The position numbers and the translations under genes were made by a program. A model generated the notes under the pieces. It was not told the DNA's origin and did not search any database. It saw only the letters and a program-made list of their open reading frames with translations. Source: Moniliella sp. 'wahieum' (taxonomy: Eukaryota > Basidiomycota > Moniliellomycetes > Moniliellales > Moniliellaceae). Taken from it: a stretch of DNA of 64,000 nt. This document shows, in pieces, positions 21,217-33,430 of this stretch. Position 1 is the stretch's first letter; each line of letters starts with the position of its first letter. The stretch covers positions 1,054,001 through 1,118,000 of the forward strand of contig RSEE01000007.1 of assembly GCA_003971905.1 (NCBI GenBank), in the 5' to 3' direction.

Positions 21217-23141
21217 GGGGTGAATGCTTCTTCGTTTCTTAGTCGTGAGGTAATGGAAGGGAAGGAGAGAGGTGTGGCCTCAAAAGTAGGACGTGGTGGT
21301 TCGAGCTAAGAAAGAGGGAAGACGAGATATCCAGAAGCTTTATATCGCTAAAGTTGAGTCCGCACAGGCGTTGTCGGGTATGCTGTTGTCATCATCGAGA
21401 TTGCCTGCGATATTGCATGACGGACACACCGTTGGTGTTGCATCAAAAGCACCCTGAACGCCATCGTTTTCTCGATCTCTGCTGCTGTTTAACGTCTAGT
21501 ATACCTTGGAACTGGCGGGGGGGAGAGGTTTGTCTATACTTGGGAGGGTATTTTGGACAAGCTACGGGGCAGAAGCGGCGGCAGTATGTGCCGGCAGCAT
21601 GCATCAGTCGACACCTCAGCACGAGAAATGACGATGATCGAGGCTTGTATGTGGCATTAGTCTGTTGCGCAGAGAGATGATGATCATACAATGCGTGATG
21701 ATGTGTAAGCGTATGAACGCTCAGGCTGAGCGCTGAACGTTTTGAATCACACTTGACATAAAGCTTCAAGCTTCACGCGCAACGCACACGAGGAAGCTGC
21801 TCATCTACGTATCGTATAGGAGACGTTGGCTGACGCGCTGAGAGGCTGAGATCTTGTCTAGGATGTGAGATCCAACGTGTGTTAGAGGGTTGGAAGAGGC
21901 AGGGTCTGGTAGGACTTGTGTACTTAGTCCTTTTGGACCGGGTACCGTTACCGGATCGCGGCTACGGCATCCGAGACAAGTCGCACAGGCTTTGCTTGGC
22001 GGGAAACTCCAGGGCCAGTGTTGTGGAAGCCACAGAATGGGCACTGCGGCAGCTGAATTCCGAGATGGTCGCGCTGGAACTGATCGATCATTGATTGCGA
22101 TGATCATTGCGTTCTCTTTCTCCCTATCTGACTACTTGGAATGTTTTGACTCTGTTTCTCTCTCTTCTTTGCTTGACCTGCCGTTCTCGCTCGTTGGCGG
22201 GGTGTTGTCACCGGGATCACCGGCCGGCGGGGTTGGGGAGTTGCGTTTGTGTTGGGCGGCCGATTGTTCTCCGGTGTTCTGGTTGGCGGGGCTTGAGGCT
22301 TGTGAGGTTGATGGGATATAACGAGCTCAACGGCATCCGTTGCTTGTCTCCTTTCCCCCACCTTTGGCTTCAATTGCCCCCTGACTCCTACCCGGCTTCG
22401 TGCCATCTCGACTCCTCACCTAGCTCGCTGCTTCCCTCTCTGCCCTCGCCTTGATCCCCGGTGCTTCTCTCTGCCACAGACCGTAGTTGTCGCCAGTCCG
22501 ATTGCTCGGCCAACGCAGCAATTGGGGACCCCTAGATGGATCCCAGCCGAACACAGAGAAGGGTAAAACGTTAAGCTTTAAGCTAAGCGTTAAACTACGG
22601 CGAACGTTGATTCGTGAGATCATCGATCCGTGACAAGAGTGATTAGTGACTAATGTTCGAGTGGTAGTGATGTGGTTGTGGGACTTGGGGCATTGAATAT
22701 GGAACGAGGTTGGCACTGGTGTGGCACTCCAGAACCACACGCACAATATCCCAATCGTCTTACCCCCGCTGTCACTTAAACAGAGCCTGCTCTATGTCGC
22801 ATATACACACAGCAATGATTAAAATGAGAAGACCACACACACACAGCGCCGACAATAAACGACTGACGCTTTCTAAGTGATCTGCGCCTCAACCAACGTG
22901 TATATGCAAAGATCTCAAGCTCCTCAAGTCAAGGTATATGCTGCATGCATGGAGATGATCCTCACAGTCAACTATTCCGTCAGCAAATGGGAAAACAATA
23001 AATGTGACTACACGTCCACTGATGCACTGATGTACTGATGGCACTGCATGTATTATGATCACTCAAAATTGGTGTGCCAAACATTTGGGGGGTATGCCCA
23101 TATACATGCGGAAAGCACATGTTTTGTGTGGTCAGGCGACC

Positions 23142-23160
23142 GGGGGGGGGGGGGGGGGGG
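23142..23160. repeat. Run of 19 G with G-rich flank
   Basis: Nineteen uninterrupted G, then T, GGGG, TA and GGGGGG. It could form a G-quadruplex on the plus strand. The true length may be larger because homopolymers appear under-called here. Confidence 0.9.
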
Positions 23161-23730
23161 TGGGGTAGGGGGGACGATAGGGTTGGCTTACTACCTGGCT
23201 TGCTACCGCCCAGTGGCGAAAAATCCTGATACCTTTTCTATACTGAACGTACTGATACAGCCTCTTATCATCTAAGTATGCTATTACTAGCTTACTCTTG
23301 AGTTCGAATAACACTCATCGAATCGCTAGTATTAGTCATTGGTAATAGCTAGTAACTATAGTAACTATAGTCCCAGCCACTAGCCCTAGTCACTGCTCAC
23401 GAGAGGACTCACTTTTCTCTACTATTCTGCACTATGGATACCCGCTCTGGGGTACGTTTTCGCGAGGAGTCGAAGAGGGGGAAGTGCTAGCACCGATCTA
23501 TAGAGATGTGGATTGCAGATTACATGTTACAGAAGGTATTACTCGGACGGCAGCGGTGGTGGTGAAACAAACCAGAGATCTGCCACACATCCGATCAAAC
23601 GCTCTAAGGATCTGGGATTTGATACCAAAGATCTAGCGCCTAGCATACAGTATCTGATATCTGCGATCTGCTATGCACGATGTGAGACGTGACGCGTGAG
23701 AGATCTGAGACATACATGGGATCAATTATG

Positions 23731-23779
23731 TCACATGTCACATGTCACATGTCACATGTCATGCATCATGCATCATGCA
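23731..23779. repeat. Seamless two-sequence heptamer array TCACATGx4 + TCATGCAx3
   Basis: Four perfect TCACATG units (rotated TGT-C-ACA) continue without loss of phase into three perfect TCATGCA units (rotated CAT-C-ATG). Total 49 nt, seven units. Confidence 0.95.
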
Positions 23780-26139
23780 TGTCAATATTCAATCGTTAAT
23801 CATCGATCATAGACTGATCAACAATCAGTCACCTGATGTGTGACGTCTGTGCAATGCTGGCATCCGATTATCTAACCCGGAGGCGTCGGAGCCTGTCTCG
23901 GAGAATTGGTGGAGACCCGTTTACGCCGTAGACCCTAGTAGGCCCTTCCCGATCAAACTGCCGGCTTGGGTCGTCCGCGTTGTGCTGTGCCCTGCTGGGG
24001 AGGGGGCAGGCTGTGGCTGCTGTGGTCTGCTGGGGCTAGAAGGGCTTCTTCGTTGTATTCCAGCTGTCCTGCGACAACTGCGGGGTATACAGACGGACTG
24101 ATTCCATATCCCTATTCTATCATGACGTGCGGTGTCAGGCTTTGCAAGCACAGGTGGGAGATTGGCTTTTTTTATGTGCACACCATCCACGGCGGTTGTA
24201 CAACGACGAATGCATGCAGCAGGGGGGCGCCCGGTTGATTACCGACATGACGCATGAGGCGCACGAGGTCAATGAAACACGAGACAAGCGGGGTGGCTTG
24301 GTGTAGCTGAGATGATGCGCATATGCACGTAAACATGCAGTTACAAAAAACCGTACGAGATGTGGGCCCACGTTTATTTGTTGAGAACAGTCAGATCTCA
24401 GACTTGTCCTAGGAAGCCATCGGAGGGGCGTCTTGAATAAGAGTACAGCGAGGTAGGAAGAAGAGAAGGAGGTATACAGCTCATCATCGATGCGAATCTG
24501 GTATACTGTGTAGTGCTTGGCCACAGAGCAGCATAACCAACACGCGCAATACTAATACTGCACGAGCAATAACATTATGCTTAATGACGTATGCCACAGT
24601 AGATCGAAAACCTCCTTCTGTGTGAAAGACGAAGTAGTAACAACACGACGAGATACGACGACGAGATCAGACAAACAGCATATAGCTGATCATAGATCGA
24701 TCATATATGACGTTAATTAGTTAATGACGAAATATGATATCTCTCTCCGCTTAACGGTTCACATCGTCAAGCTCTGTGTAAGCTGTGGTGAGAACGAAAT
24801 AGGAATGGGTATGTCCCCTCCTATGGGAGAGAGTGATTCGTCGAGAACAGTGTGCAAACATAATGCGGAGCCGCATATACGTGCGCATGAAACCCACCCC
24901 CACATATCTCCTGTTGATACCAAAACCAAAGAGAAAATGGCTATCGATTACAAGATGCCGTGAACGCGAAAACGCCAACACTCAGTCACGCTCGTTGACT
25001 TGGCCGATTCGGATCAGCGACCAGATATAATATGGTCCAGAAGGCAGATTTGATACAGGGCCTTTATCTCCTCCTTTAGGGCTGATACTTGGCCAAACGT
25101 GATCAGCCTACTAATACTCATTTAACCCACATGCCCATGTGAAAGGAGAAGAATTCCTTACGATTGTTTGGCTTATCCACACAGCTGGAATCCGTTCCAT
25201 GCAGAGATTTCCACCTCTTCTCCCTAATCGCCAACCCACGCGATCTGATCAAGCACGTTGCATATCGTTTCAATTCATGATATATTCATGAGATGTTCAC
25301 CACAGCTGCTTCTTGAGACCTTTGCAGGATAATAGCGTCGATAGAATCATGTGAGCTTTTGCCACGGACACAAGTACTTGTTTCCTATGTGTGAATACCT
25401 TCGATCTTGTTGAATCCCACCGCTTTGGGTGGGGGACTCTCACGCATGCAATTGGCAAGCACTTTATTAATGAAGATGCCAAAACAGACTAGCATCCTAT
25501 TGAACAAATGTAGGCCTTCAATGTTCAGGACGGGAGGTGGGGGGGGGCGCATTCTCCATAAACAGAAGTGTCATGAGCTGCACACAGGCACTTACTCCGG
25601 AGGGGAGGGCATATATGAGGCTCATATTGCTTCTCCACAGGAGAGTGGGGGGGTATCATAGTCTGCAGCAGTGAGTTGGACGAGCATCATGGAGTGGACA
25701 AAACAAAAGGTTAATGATTACGAGTCAAAACTCCCCGTTGGGATGATGCTGCATGGAGCCTGGGCAAATCCTCTTGATCCAGCCTCGTCCTGTGAGAGTA
25801 CGAAGAGGAAGGTCTGAGGTTACTGTGGTGCTGGTGACAGAAACGCACACAGCAAGTGCGCATGCCGGCAGACTGCAATAGCTCCTGGACGGTTTGGCGC
25901 AGTTTTACCTCTCGCGCTACGTGCAACATGGCGGGAAGAACCGCTACTTTTCTCTATGAAGGTACACAAATCTTTGGAGTGAGTGACCGCCAGGGGTCGG
26001 TCGATAATTCTGTGCAACATGCGCAGAGCGTTTTGTGCGAGCCGAATGCTACGGTCAAAAGCACGTGTCCATATGGCACGGCTGATCAACCATGAGAGGA
26101 GCAGCAGGGGCGGCAGGGGCAGACCACTCGGGTCCCTGC

Positions 26140-26692
26140 TTAAGCCGAAGCACGAGCGACGGCAGGGTTCAACTTCTTGCCGTCCTTGTGAAACGCACAC
26201 GGACGGGGGGCGCACGGTTGCGGCGGTCAACACGCGAGCGAACACGCACGGTCTTCGAGTGGATCGCGCACGAGACGCAGTAGTGGACCTTGTTGTACAA
26301 CTTGGGCAAGGTGTACTCGGCGTAAACCGAGGCCTCGCTCATGTCGCGCACAGCGGCAGCCTCCACAACGTTGCGGACAGTGAACCGCTTGATCGCCTTG
26401 TCCTTGGGAACAGCGCGGGAGCAGTTCGAGCAACGGACAAAGTTAACGTGGCCACGGCCGTGCTTGTTGCGGCCACCGTTCCTGCGCTTGGTCGTCACTG
26501 GAAAGAAGGGAGGGGGAACAGTCAGTTCAACCTGTCCGCCTGGAGAAGTGCGCTGCAGGGAAGGCGATGGCTGAGAGCGGACGAGAGCCGCGGGCAGAGC
26601 CTTCCAACCGTAAGGCAGCAGGAGTAAAGCGGTAACGACGCCGCGCGAACAGCACGAAACCGCACTGGGTGCCGCGGAAAAATGGACTCACT
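26140..26692 (-). CDS. RPS26: 40S ribosomal protein S26 with intron-split start codon
   Basis: Small-subunit ribosomal protein eS26, at the mRNA exit channel. The coding exon begins TG ACG ACC AAG directly after a CCAG acceptor. Its missing A is the last base of exon 1 (26692), just before the donor GTGAGT. The ATG is therefore made only by splicing of a 194-nt intron (26498-26691; branch AACTGACT). The protein reads [20 protein letters not shown], then [20 protein letters not shown] with the first zinc Cxx[18 protein letters not shown] with the second CxxC, and RRNRAPP. One C is missing near 26203; repaired, the end is [18 protein letters not shown] with TAA at 26140-26142. Length of about 119 residues is typical. 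Confidence 0.95.
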
Positions 26693-26808
26693 GTTGGGCA
26701 ACAGGATCTACTGGCTGGTGAGGAGCAAGCAGATGGCGAGCAAGAGCACGTCGGCGTGCAACGACGAGACCAGCGAACAGCCTCGCGGGGGCAGAACAGT
26801 GCATTATA

Positions 26809-26816
26809 TTAGGGTT
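26809..26816 (-). promoter_or_regulatory. AACCCTAA box upstream of RPS26
   Basis: The minus strand reads AACCCTAA about 120 nt upstream of the split start codon, followed by TATAAT-like sequence. This telomere-like box (Tbf1-type) is known in promoters of many fungal ribosomal-protein genes. Use here is inferred. Confidence 0.45.
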
Positions 26817-26909
26817 CGCGACAGGGTTCGGCGCAATAAATACTGCGACCCAATTGAGGCTGTCACATGTCACGTGATGATGCGTGATGGCGTATGAAAT
26901 CTGTTAGGC

Positions 26910-26933
26910 GATGATCGATGATCGATGATCGAT
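26910..26933. repeat. Heptamer array (GATGATC)x3 (GAT-G-ATC)
   Basis: Three perfect GATGATC copies plus GATC. Unit junctions create ATCGAT. Confidence 0.92.
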
Positions 26934-28490
26934 CTCCAGCAGTGACATCACCGATGGCCGGGGGCGAGCCAGCCAGCCTGATTCAGAATTTGAGGTTCTT
27001 GGTGAGCGGCTGAGCCCACAAGTCAGAGTGACTCAGCAGGGGTTGTGGAGAAAGCCCAGCACCTGTGGCCGAAGATGAAGAGATGCGGAGGTACTCAGGG
27101 CGGGCCATTGTAGCGGGTTTTTAACTAACGATGCGAGTTGGAAGATCCATATAGCGTCATCGCGTCATCATGGACAGGAGGTAGAACGGACCTTTTGGAG
27201 TGTCCGTGGTGTCCTATTCATACTGTTGATGAGAGATGCGTACTCTTATATACGAAGAGACATTTGTGTAAGGATGTGGCCTCCCGGGCGAAGACACACT
27301 ACCTGGGCGGTTGGCCCGAGAAACCGGGTCACGACAGCGAGCGATAGCGAAAGATAAGAACTTGAGTAGTGATAAGGAGAAGAGAAGCTATAAGAAGCGA
27401 GAGCGACGATGACAAAAAGGGAGTGGAGGTGGCTGTGCAAGGCGACTCAGTCGTCGTCCCGTGACAGCTTTTGTTCACACTTAGTACTTATTGCTCTTGC
27501 GATAGAATTATAGGATTCAAAATGTGGAGTAGGAGGTCTCATTCTGAACTGACGTTCTATAGGTATTTGTGGTGGCACGCGTCTCACTAGCAGGTACATG
27601 GCCAGATCTAGTTGCCAGCACGGCTCTCCCAAATTGCGTCCTTTTGTTGGGACCCACGGTTCCGTACATAGGCCAAGGCGCCTTATCACTATGAGCCCCT
27701 TATTTGACCTCCGAAGCCTCCAAGTGTATACTCCGGTTTGTTCGAACATCTGTCTTCGGTAGGAGGGGCGTAAAAGTGCACAGGGCTTATTCTTAACCAC
27801 CACCACTGCGATTGCATATTGCTCTACATTTCCAGAGGTTCTCCACTCAAATCATTGGGTTCCTCCGGTCTTACACCTTCGGCAACCCTCACACTCTAAA
27901 CAGTGCTATACGACATATATACGGCCTTCAAGCTTTAAGCTTGCCGCGATTGCGTTTGGAGATGTAATACCGGGGAGGAATGACTGATATGGGGTAGTGT
28001 GGTTGGGGAATGGGATCGAAGAGCGGGCAATAGACCCTGGACGTGTGTGTGTTCAAAAAAATGAAAACCGGCGGGGCTGAAACTCGCGGATGTGGATGAT
28101 CGATGGAATGTGTGAACGAGCGATGCCGTGAGGAGCCCCAGGCCCGTAAGACGTGAGGCATGGGTTAGGAAGGGGGATTCAGCGCGCTCACTGGTCAACG
28201 TGGTCAACGTTCAACGTCCGACGGTGTTGCTCTCGGTCACACATGCCGCGCAATGATCCGTCGTTGACGTCGTTGTGGTCAAGAACACTGATCTAGTAAC
28301 GTGTGGCGCGCGGTGAAATTAATAGTTTCCCGTGCTTTAATACAACACACTATAGAAGACTCTTCAAGCTTCAAGCTTCACGTTTCCCTCAGGCCTCACA
28401 GCCATCGCATCGAGGACCGACTCCTCAAATATGAGAGTCGCTTTCCCAGCCCACCATGCAGCTCCAGCTTGATTGCTCCGCAACCGTGAA

Positions 28491-28511
28491 CGTTGAACGT
28501 TGAACGTTGAA
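28491..28511. repeat. Heptamer array (CGTTGAA)x3 (GTT-G-AAC)
   Basis: Three perfect copies, the same class as 19146-19166. It starts after CGTGAA, a decayed unit. Confidence 0.9.
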
Positions 28512-29081
28512 CCCCAATAGGTGTGCGTTGTATACAATAAATGATGTGTGGGCTATAACAGTTGTGAGTTTATATTTGACTGGGGGAGGGGGGCGCGGGA
28601 CTGTTTGTCATACGGTTTGTTTGCTTCTCGGATTTCTGCGATCTCATATCTCGGTCTGGGACTTACAAAATTGTTGTATTCGTCGTCTTACTCAGACTGC
28701 TCGGACGCTCTGCTGCTCGCATCCATATTACGAGGGCTGACATGCACTGACATGTGGCTGATAGACTGACACTACGCGCATCTCACAGGATTTCAGTTTG
28801 TTGTTTTTTGTGCGCGTCCATCTTCTTCGATGTATCTCACAGTCTTTCTCCCATCATTTTCTGCTCTCGTCAGTATCCTTTTGGCGCACTCTCACTCCGT
28901 TTCAGCTTTCTACACCACCCACTAACTTCTTCCCCGATCAATCATCAGGGAATCTCGATACGACATCTGGCCACTTCGAAGAGGATTGAGGTGAGAGGGT
29001 TACTATGTATACAAAAAGAGCGCGTTCTCCATGCCCTTCTTCCTTTTCCCTTCACTGTTTCGTCAGTATCCTCACAGCAGC

Positions 29082-31325
29082 ATGGCCCAGTCGTTGGAGC
29101 GCAGCCAGGATACCACCAGCGACAGCACCCATGGTTGCTTACACCGTATCGAAGACACCGCTGTTCTCACAACTGCAACCGCCTCCGTAGGTACGTACAT
29201 CGAATCGAACAGCCCCCCCCCCTCCCCCCCCTCTACGAGTACGACAATATGGCCCGAAAAGCCTAACTACATTTGGGACGTCACCCTCGCCCAATCCAGC
29301 CTGGAAGAGACTGCCGAAAATGATGCCTTCTTCACCTTGACCGACCACTGTGCACCATTGTCCAAACATCTAACCACCGTGCCACCGTTTCCCCTACATC
29401 CACATGTGCTCGGCTGCCTGTGAACTGGCGCATTGACATCTTTATCTTCTTTTCTTATATCTTCTGATTTGCCTCCAAAGGCATGGGTATTAGCCACCCC
29501 ACCTCGGCACTTGCTCCTGCCGTCCTTGGTCCCACTATCCACTTTAGTGACTCTTCGCCTGTTTTTTGCTTGAAAAACGTGAACAAGACGGCACCTGAAC
29601 CAACACCAGACCAACAGGACGAAGCATTGGTCGACGAAGGCCCCTTTCCTCGCTACGTGGGGCTCGCCAGGACATGCTTCCAGAGCCCCCACGGGAGGAC
29701 AAAAGTTTTCTGGCCATGAATTCTCCCCGCTTGGCCCCTTCTCGCTCCGAGTTTCTCGACCCAGCAGCCTCTCCCTCCAGACTCGGATTCAAAACGAAAC
29801 AAGGCATTGGCAAGAAGTCATCATGCCTTTCGATTCGAGCAGAACCCCATGCCAAGGCTACAACCACTTATGTGGACGATCACCTTGTGCCGCCTAGTAG
29901 TACCGAAGAAGGAATTTGGAAGGAGGTGCAAGAGAGCCTGGATTGGCTGCAAGATGAGCTGTCCTCTAGCGATACCAATGGGGGTTCCGCCTTGTCCGCA
30001 TTACCGAGCACAAGTTCGGCAATTTCTTCATCAGCTGTCTTGCCTTATCCTTGTTGCCATGTGCCTCCTCTTCCTCAACCTGATTCTCTCCCCAGTACTC
30101 AGTCTCAATCTCGCTCCTCCTTTGGTGCGTATACCGGGCGAAAACAGTTGAAACGAGCGAACCGGCCTCCGTTCATTTGCACGTCACGCAAGCCCATCAG
30201 TCCCATGACAACGGCCTCGTCCGAGATGAGCGGGTTGTATGGACCGGCTGATAACGATGTTCTCATTTACCCTTCCTCAGCGGGACAAGCCAGCACCCTC
30301 AGTCCCGCTTCCCCCTTCGTCGCGCCCTCTTCCATGGACTCTGAGGACTTCATTTTGCCCAGTCCACGCATCAAGCCTAGGTGCAGTGTACGCTTGCTTC
30401 TCTCGAGGTCCCCGCCGACCGGCATTCTGCCCAGCCAGCTGTGGGGCAGGCCAAGCCATTGCTGCACTCGAAATTGCTTTCGCGATGGTTGAACGAGGCG
30501 ACGGCTATCTCGGATCCCGATAAGTCTTCGGGTGTGCCCTCTTTGCACGCGCTGCATCCGACCGCTTCTAATGGCACATTGAACAACCCCGAGAAGAATT
30601 CTTCCCCCGGTAGAAACATCCCCACGCCTACGCCTGCATTTCGAACAATCAACAACGCAGGAACGGCTGCCAGAACCGACTGTGCTGGTCAGGGGCACAC
30701 CTACCACTCGGATGGGTCTGGGTTTCGGACATGGGACGGGCAAGAGTGGGAACGTCCAATTGCCTCCCATCGTGGTCGATCCTTGTTCCATGCCCTACCC
30801 TCATCCTGGGCCCCACTACCCAGTGTAGGAAACAATGCACCGCCTGTTACCAGTGCTCACCTCGTCTCTCCCCGATCCACCACCACGATCTTCGTACCGG
30901 CCCATTGCCCTAGCAAGCTTGGCACCGCGCAACCGGATGGGGCATTCCGTCGAACGAGCGCCAAAGCGGATCTGGGTCAGGTCAAGGCCAAAGATGTGAC
31001 CTTGGCGACTTCCCCCCGCTACGAAGCCGGGTGCAAACGGCTGCTGCACAGAGAATCGGACTCGGCTTTGCTTCGGCCAGAAAGCAAGACAGGCACTGCT
31101 CCCCTTCCCAACTACGAGGGGCAGAGCGGCGCTGCGCCGTCCAGCTCTCAAATTGACTTGGCCCTTGATGCAAATGAGCAGGAAGGGAGCCATGTTCAGG
31201 CTCTGGCTGATGTTGAGCGGAAGGAGAAAGTGGTGCCTGTGTTTCCGATGGGAGCACCAAGGGGTCATAGGGGATTGGATCGGGCCAAGCGCTTGGCAAG
31301 AGGGTTCATTCTGCCGAAACGGTAA
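29082..31325 (+). CDS. Uncharacterised Ser/Pro-rich protein (frame breaks)
   Basis: I do not recognise this protein. The ATG at 29082 (GCATGG context) gives MAQSLERSQDTTSDS. The best open frames join across breaks near 29390, 29660 and 30390 into about 740 residues ending at TAA 31323-31325. Visible pieces: NYIWDVTLAQSSLEE, an acidic helix-like stretch EEGIWKEVQESLDWLQDELS, long Ser/Thr/Pro-rich disordered sequence, WDGQEWERPIASHRGRS, and a basic C-terminus RGHRGLDRAKRLARGFILPK. No membrane segment or catalytic motif is evident. Another frame stays open after 31325 to 31810 (VKYAYIPLLGELHSRRT), so the real end could be further right if a base is missing near 31318. Confidence 0.55.
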
Positions 31326-31981
31326 AATATGCCTACATCCCTCTTCTAGGCGAACTCCACTCTAGAAGAACCACCTTTCCGATCAGTTCCTTGCCGTCCC
31401 TGCCCCATCGGAGCTCCCCGGCGCTTTCTCGTCCGGCCCATAACGTGCAACCTCCTTACGGACTCCACCTGGCTCTCATCTGCCCGACGAAGAGCAACGC
31501 ACTACTTGCGACCCTCCTACGTTCACACCGGTGTTCCTTGGACGTTGGACCTGAAACGCGTTCAGTTCTCCGCGAGTCTTGTCTCCGATACCAGGCAGGG
31601 AAGGCTCCGCCTCGGAAGCCAGCAACCCCGTTACAACTGCCGTTGAAGTTATGCTCGCCCGTCTTCTCGCCATCTCATGATTCTGACGGTAATGGGTCCT
31701 GTTTCCTCTTACAATCTCAGTACTCATCTCATCGACATGCACACACATATCCCATCGCCGATGCCGCAGCGACAGTGACTACTAAACCAACTTGCGTTTT
31801 GTCGTTCTAGGTCTTGAAATAGCCTGCACCTACAAACTCCTACCAGAGGTATAGTTGGATGTAGGCAATGACCCATCTCCATGAGCTTGCCCCCTTCGCA
31901 ATGCATCCCCCCAAACACCTACACTTCTTCACATGCACTATTATACGGATAGCAGAACGTTGGATGGGCGTCTAATGGCAG
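31326..31981. other. Convergent spacer between the 29-kb gene and RAD23
   Basis: 31326-31810 is open in one plus frame and may be a frame-shifted continuation of the preceding gene. 31811-31981 shows nothing recognisable. Confidence 0.4.
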
Positions 31982-33430
31982 CTACATTAATACTTTGTCA
32001 TGGAGAGGTAAAGGCAATTTTGGCCAGAACGGAAGAGATAGGTACATGGGGGCAGAAAGGGAGGGAGCAGAGTGTGCCCCTCCATAGTAGCACAGATCAG
32101 GGGAATCAGGCATGGCGCGTGGCGCGTGGCGGGAGAACGCGGGGGAACGTCTCCGCCCGAAAGCCAAACGGCAACACCACAGCTGCTCCACAGTTACCTC
32201 CCCCTCGTCAAAGCAGTAGGACACGGCCAACTCGACGTTTTTCCCACAGACAAAGTACGCTTCAATTGCCTTTTCTTGCGCGATGCCCATCGACGTGATG
32301 GTTTCAATGTTGGTGCGGTCCTCGGGCTCGAGCGAATCAAACGTAGGCAAGTCCATCGATTCCATGCCCTCGGCCTGGAAGCCTTGGAGCAAGCGCAGGA
32401 CTTCGGCAGGGTTGGAGTGCAGCGCCTGCGCCAGTTGAGGGTTGTGTTCGGCCAAAGCCTGAACCAGCGGTTGCAGTGCCGCGGGGTTCTCCTCCGCCAA
32501 CGTCTGCAGTTGCCTCAGCATCACCGGGTCTCCCAGGTCCAGCACTTCTTGGCCCTCCTCATCCACTTCGCCCCCAAACGCACCCCCCTCACGACCTTGG
32601 GCCGCCTGCGCCGCAGCGGCGTCAAACAAGTTCCCGGGCGTACGTGGGGCAGCAGCAGAGCCGAGGCAGCAGCACCTGCTCCACCCTCCCTAGGAGCGGA
32701 CGGCGCAGGGGAATCCAGTCCCTGAGGGATGCCCGTCATAAGATATTCAACCGCCCGATCGGGATTGTTGTACGAAGCACGCAAAGCCCGTTTGACCTGG
32801 TCTCGCGGGAACCCCATCTCAACAATTTGGTCCTCGGCCCCGCTCAGCGCGCTGCCCGCCAAAAACTCGTTTGTTCCCCCGGCAACGGCGGGAGCGGCAG
32901 GTGCATCGGTCGGCGCCGACCCCTCGCTCGACGGAGGAGGGGCAGCAGCAGCGGCAGAAGCAGAAGCAGAGCCAGAGTCCGTTTCCATCGGTTCAGGCTC
33001 CGATGGCTTAGTCTCGGATCCGGTCGAACCTGCTGGTTCGGACGGGGCGGCGGACTGGGTCGCAGGCTCGGCGGGCTGGGCTTTTTCTTCTGGCGCCGGG
33101 GCAGCAGGGGCTGGCTTGGCAGTCGCCTTGACGGCCTTGGGCTTGGAAACCATCGAGACAATGAAATCCTTTTCGTGGATGTTGCATGCCTCTACGATTT
33201 GCTCGTTGCTGAGGATCTTGCCAGCAAAAATGATCTTTTGGTTCTCGACGGGGTGGCCCTTGGCTTCGGTAATCTTCTCCTTGACGGTGAGAATCTGACG
33301 AGAAAGGAAGGCGGGTCAGCAGCTGGGAAGCGGGCGGAGGGCGCGGGTGCAAATGCCAACGCACCGTGTCGGAGGGTTCGACATGGACGGTGTAGGTGCC
33401 GCCGGCAAGGGGCTTGACAGTGATCTGCAT
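31982..33430 (-). CDS. RAD23: Rad23 UBL-UBA ubiquitin shuttle (C-terminal end uncertain)
   Basis: Rad23 carries ubiquitylated proteins to the proteasome and partners Rad4/XPC in nucleotide excision repair. The ATG at 33430 opens the ubiquitin-like domain ([20 protein letters not shown]), interrupted by an intron at 33295-33364 (donor GTGCGT, branch GCTGAC, acceptor CGTCAG). It resumes [15 protein letters not shown] and [11 protein letters not shown]. An Ala/Pro-rich linker leads to UBA1 ([20 protein letters not shown]), then the XPC-binding STI1-like region ([18 protein letters not shown]) and UBA2 ([20 protein letters not shown]). One break lies near 32645. Similarity ends at YCFDEGE near 32190. 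From there a GTAACT donor or a missed shift is likely, and the open frame to 31982 is probably not protein. Confidence 0.93.

Larger units (their letters stand above)
21217..26139. other. 4.9-kb gene desert
   Basis: Open frames are short, contradictory between strands and without domains, so I support no gene. Contents: odd palindromes around 22600-22665 (GATCATC, AGTGACT), a 19-base G run at 23142, AGTAACT words near 23350, a seven-unit heptamer array at 23731-23779, and AT-rich sequence from 24500 to 25300. I found no tRNA, terminal repeat or transposase. Confidence 0.6.
26693..29081. other. 2.4-kb desert between RPS26 and the 29-kb gene
   Basis: No gene recognised apart from the RPS26 promoter. 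Heptamer arrays lie at 26910-26933 and 28491-28511. CTTCAAG words occur near 28363-28378, and GGTCAAC/GTTCAAC words near 28195-28215. 28760-29080 is pyrimidine-rich and probably the promoter and leader of the next gene. Confidence 0.55.

Noticed and set aside
21890-22454. Open frames of 115-143 codons in the 4.9-kb desert
   Set aside because: They overlap in different frames, lack good start contexts and domains, and are interrupted by heptamer-type sequence.
23731-23779. CRISPR array
   Set aside because: The units are 7 nt with no spacers, and the DNA is eukaryotic.
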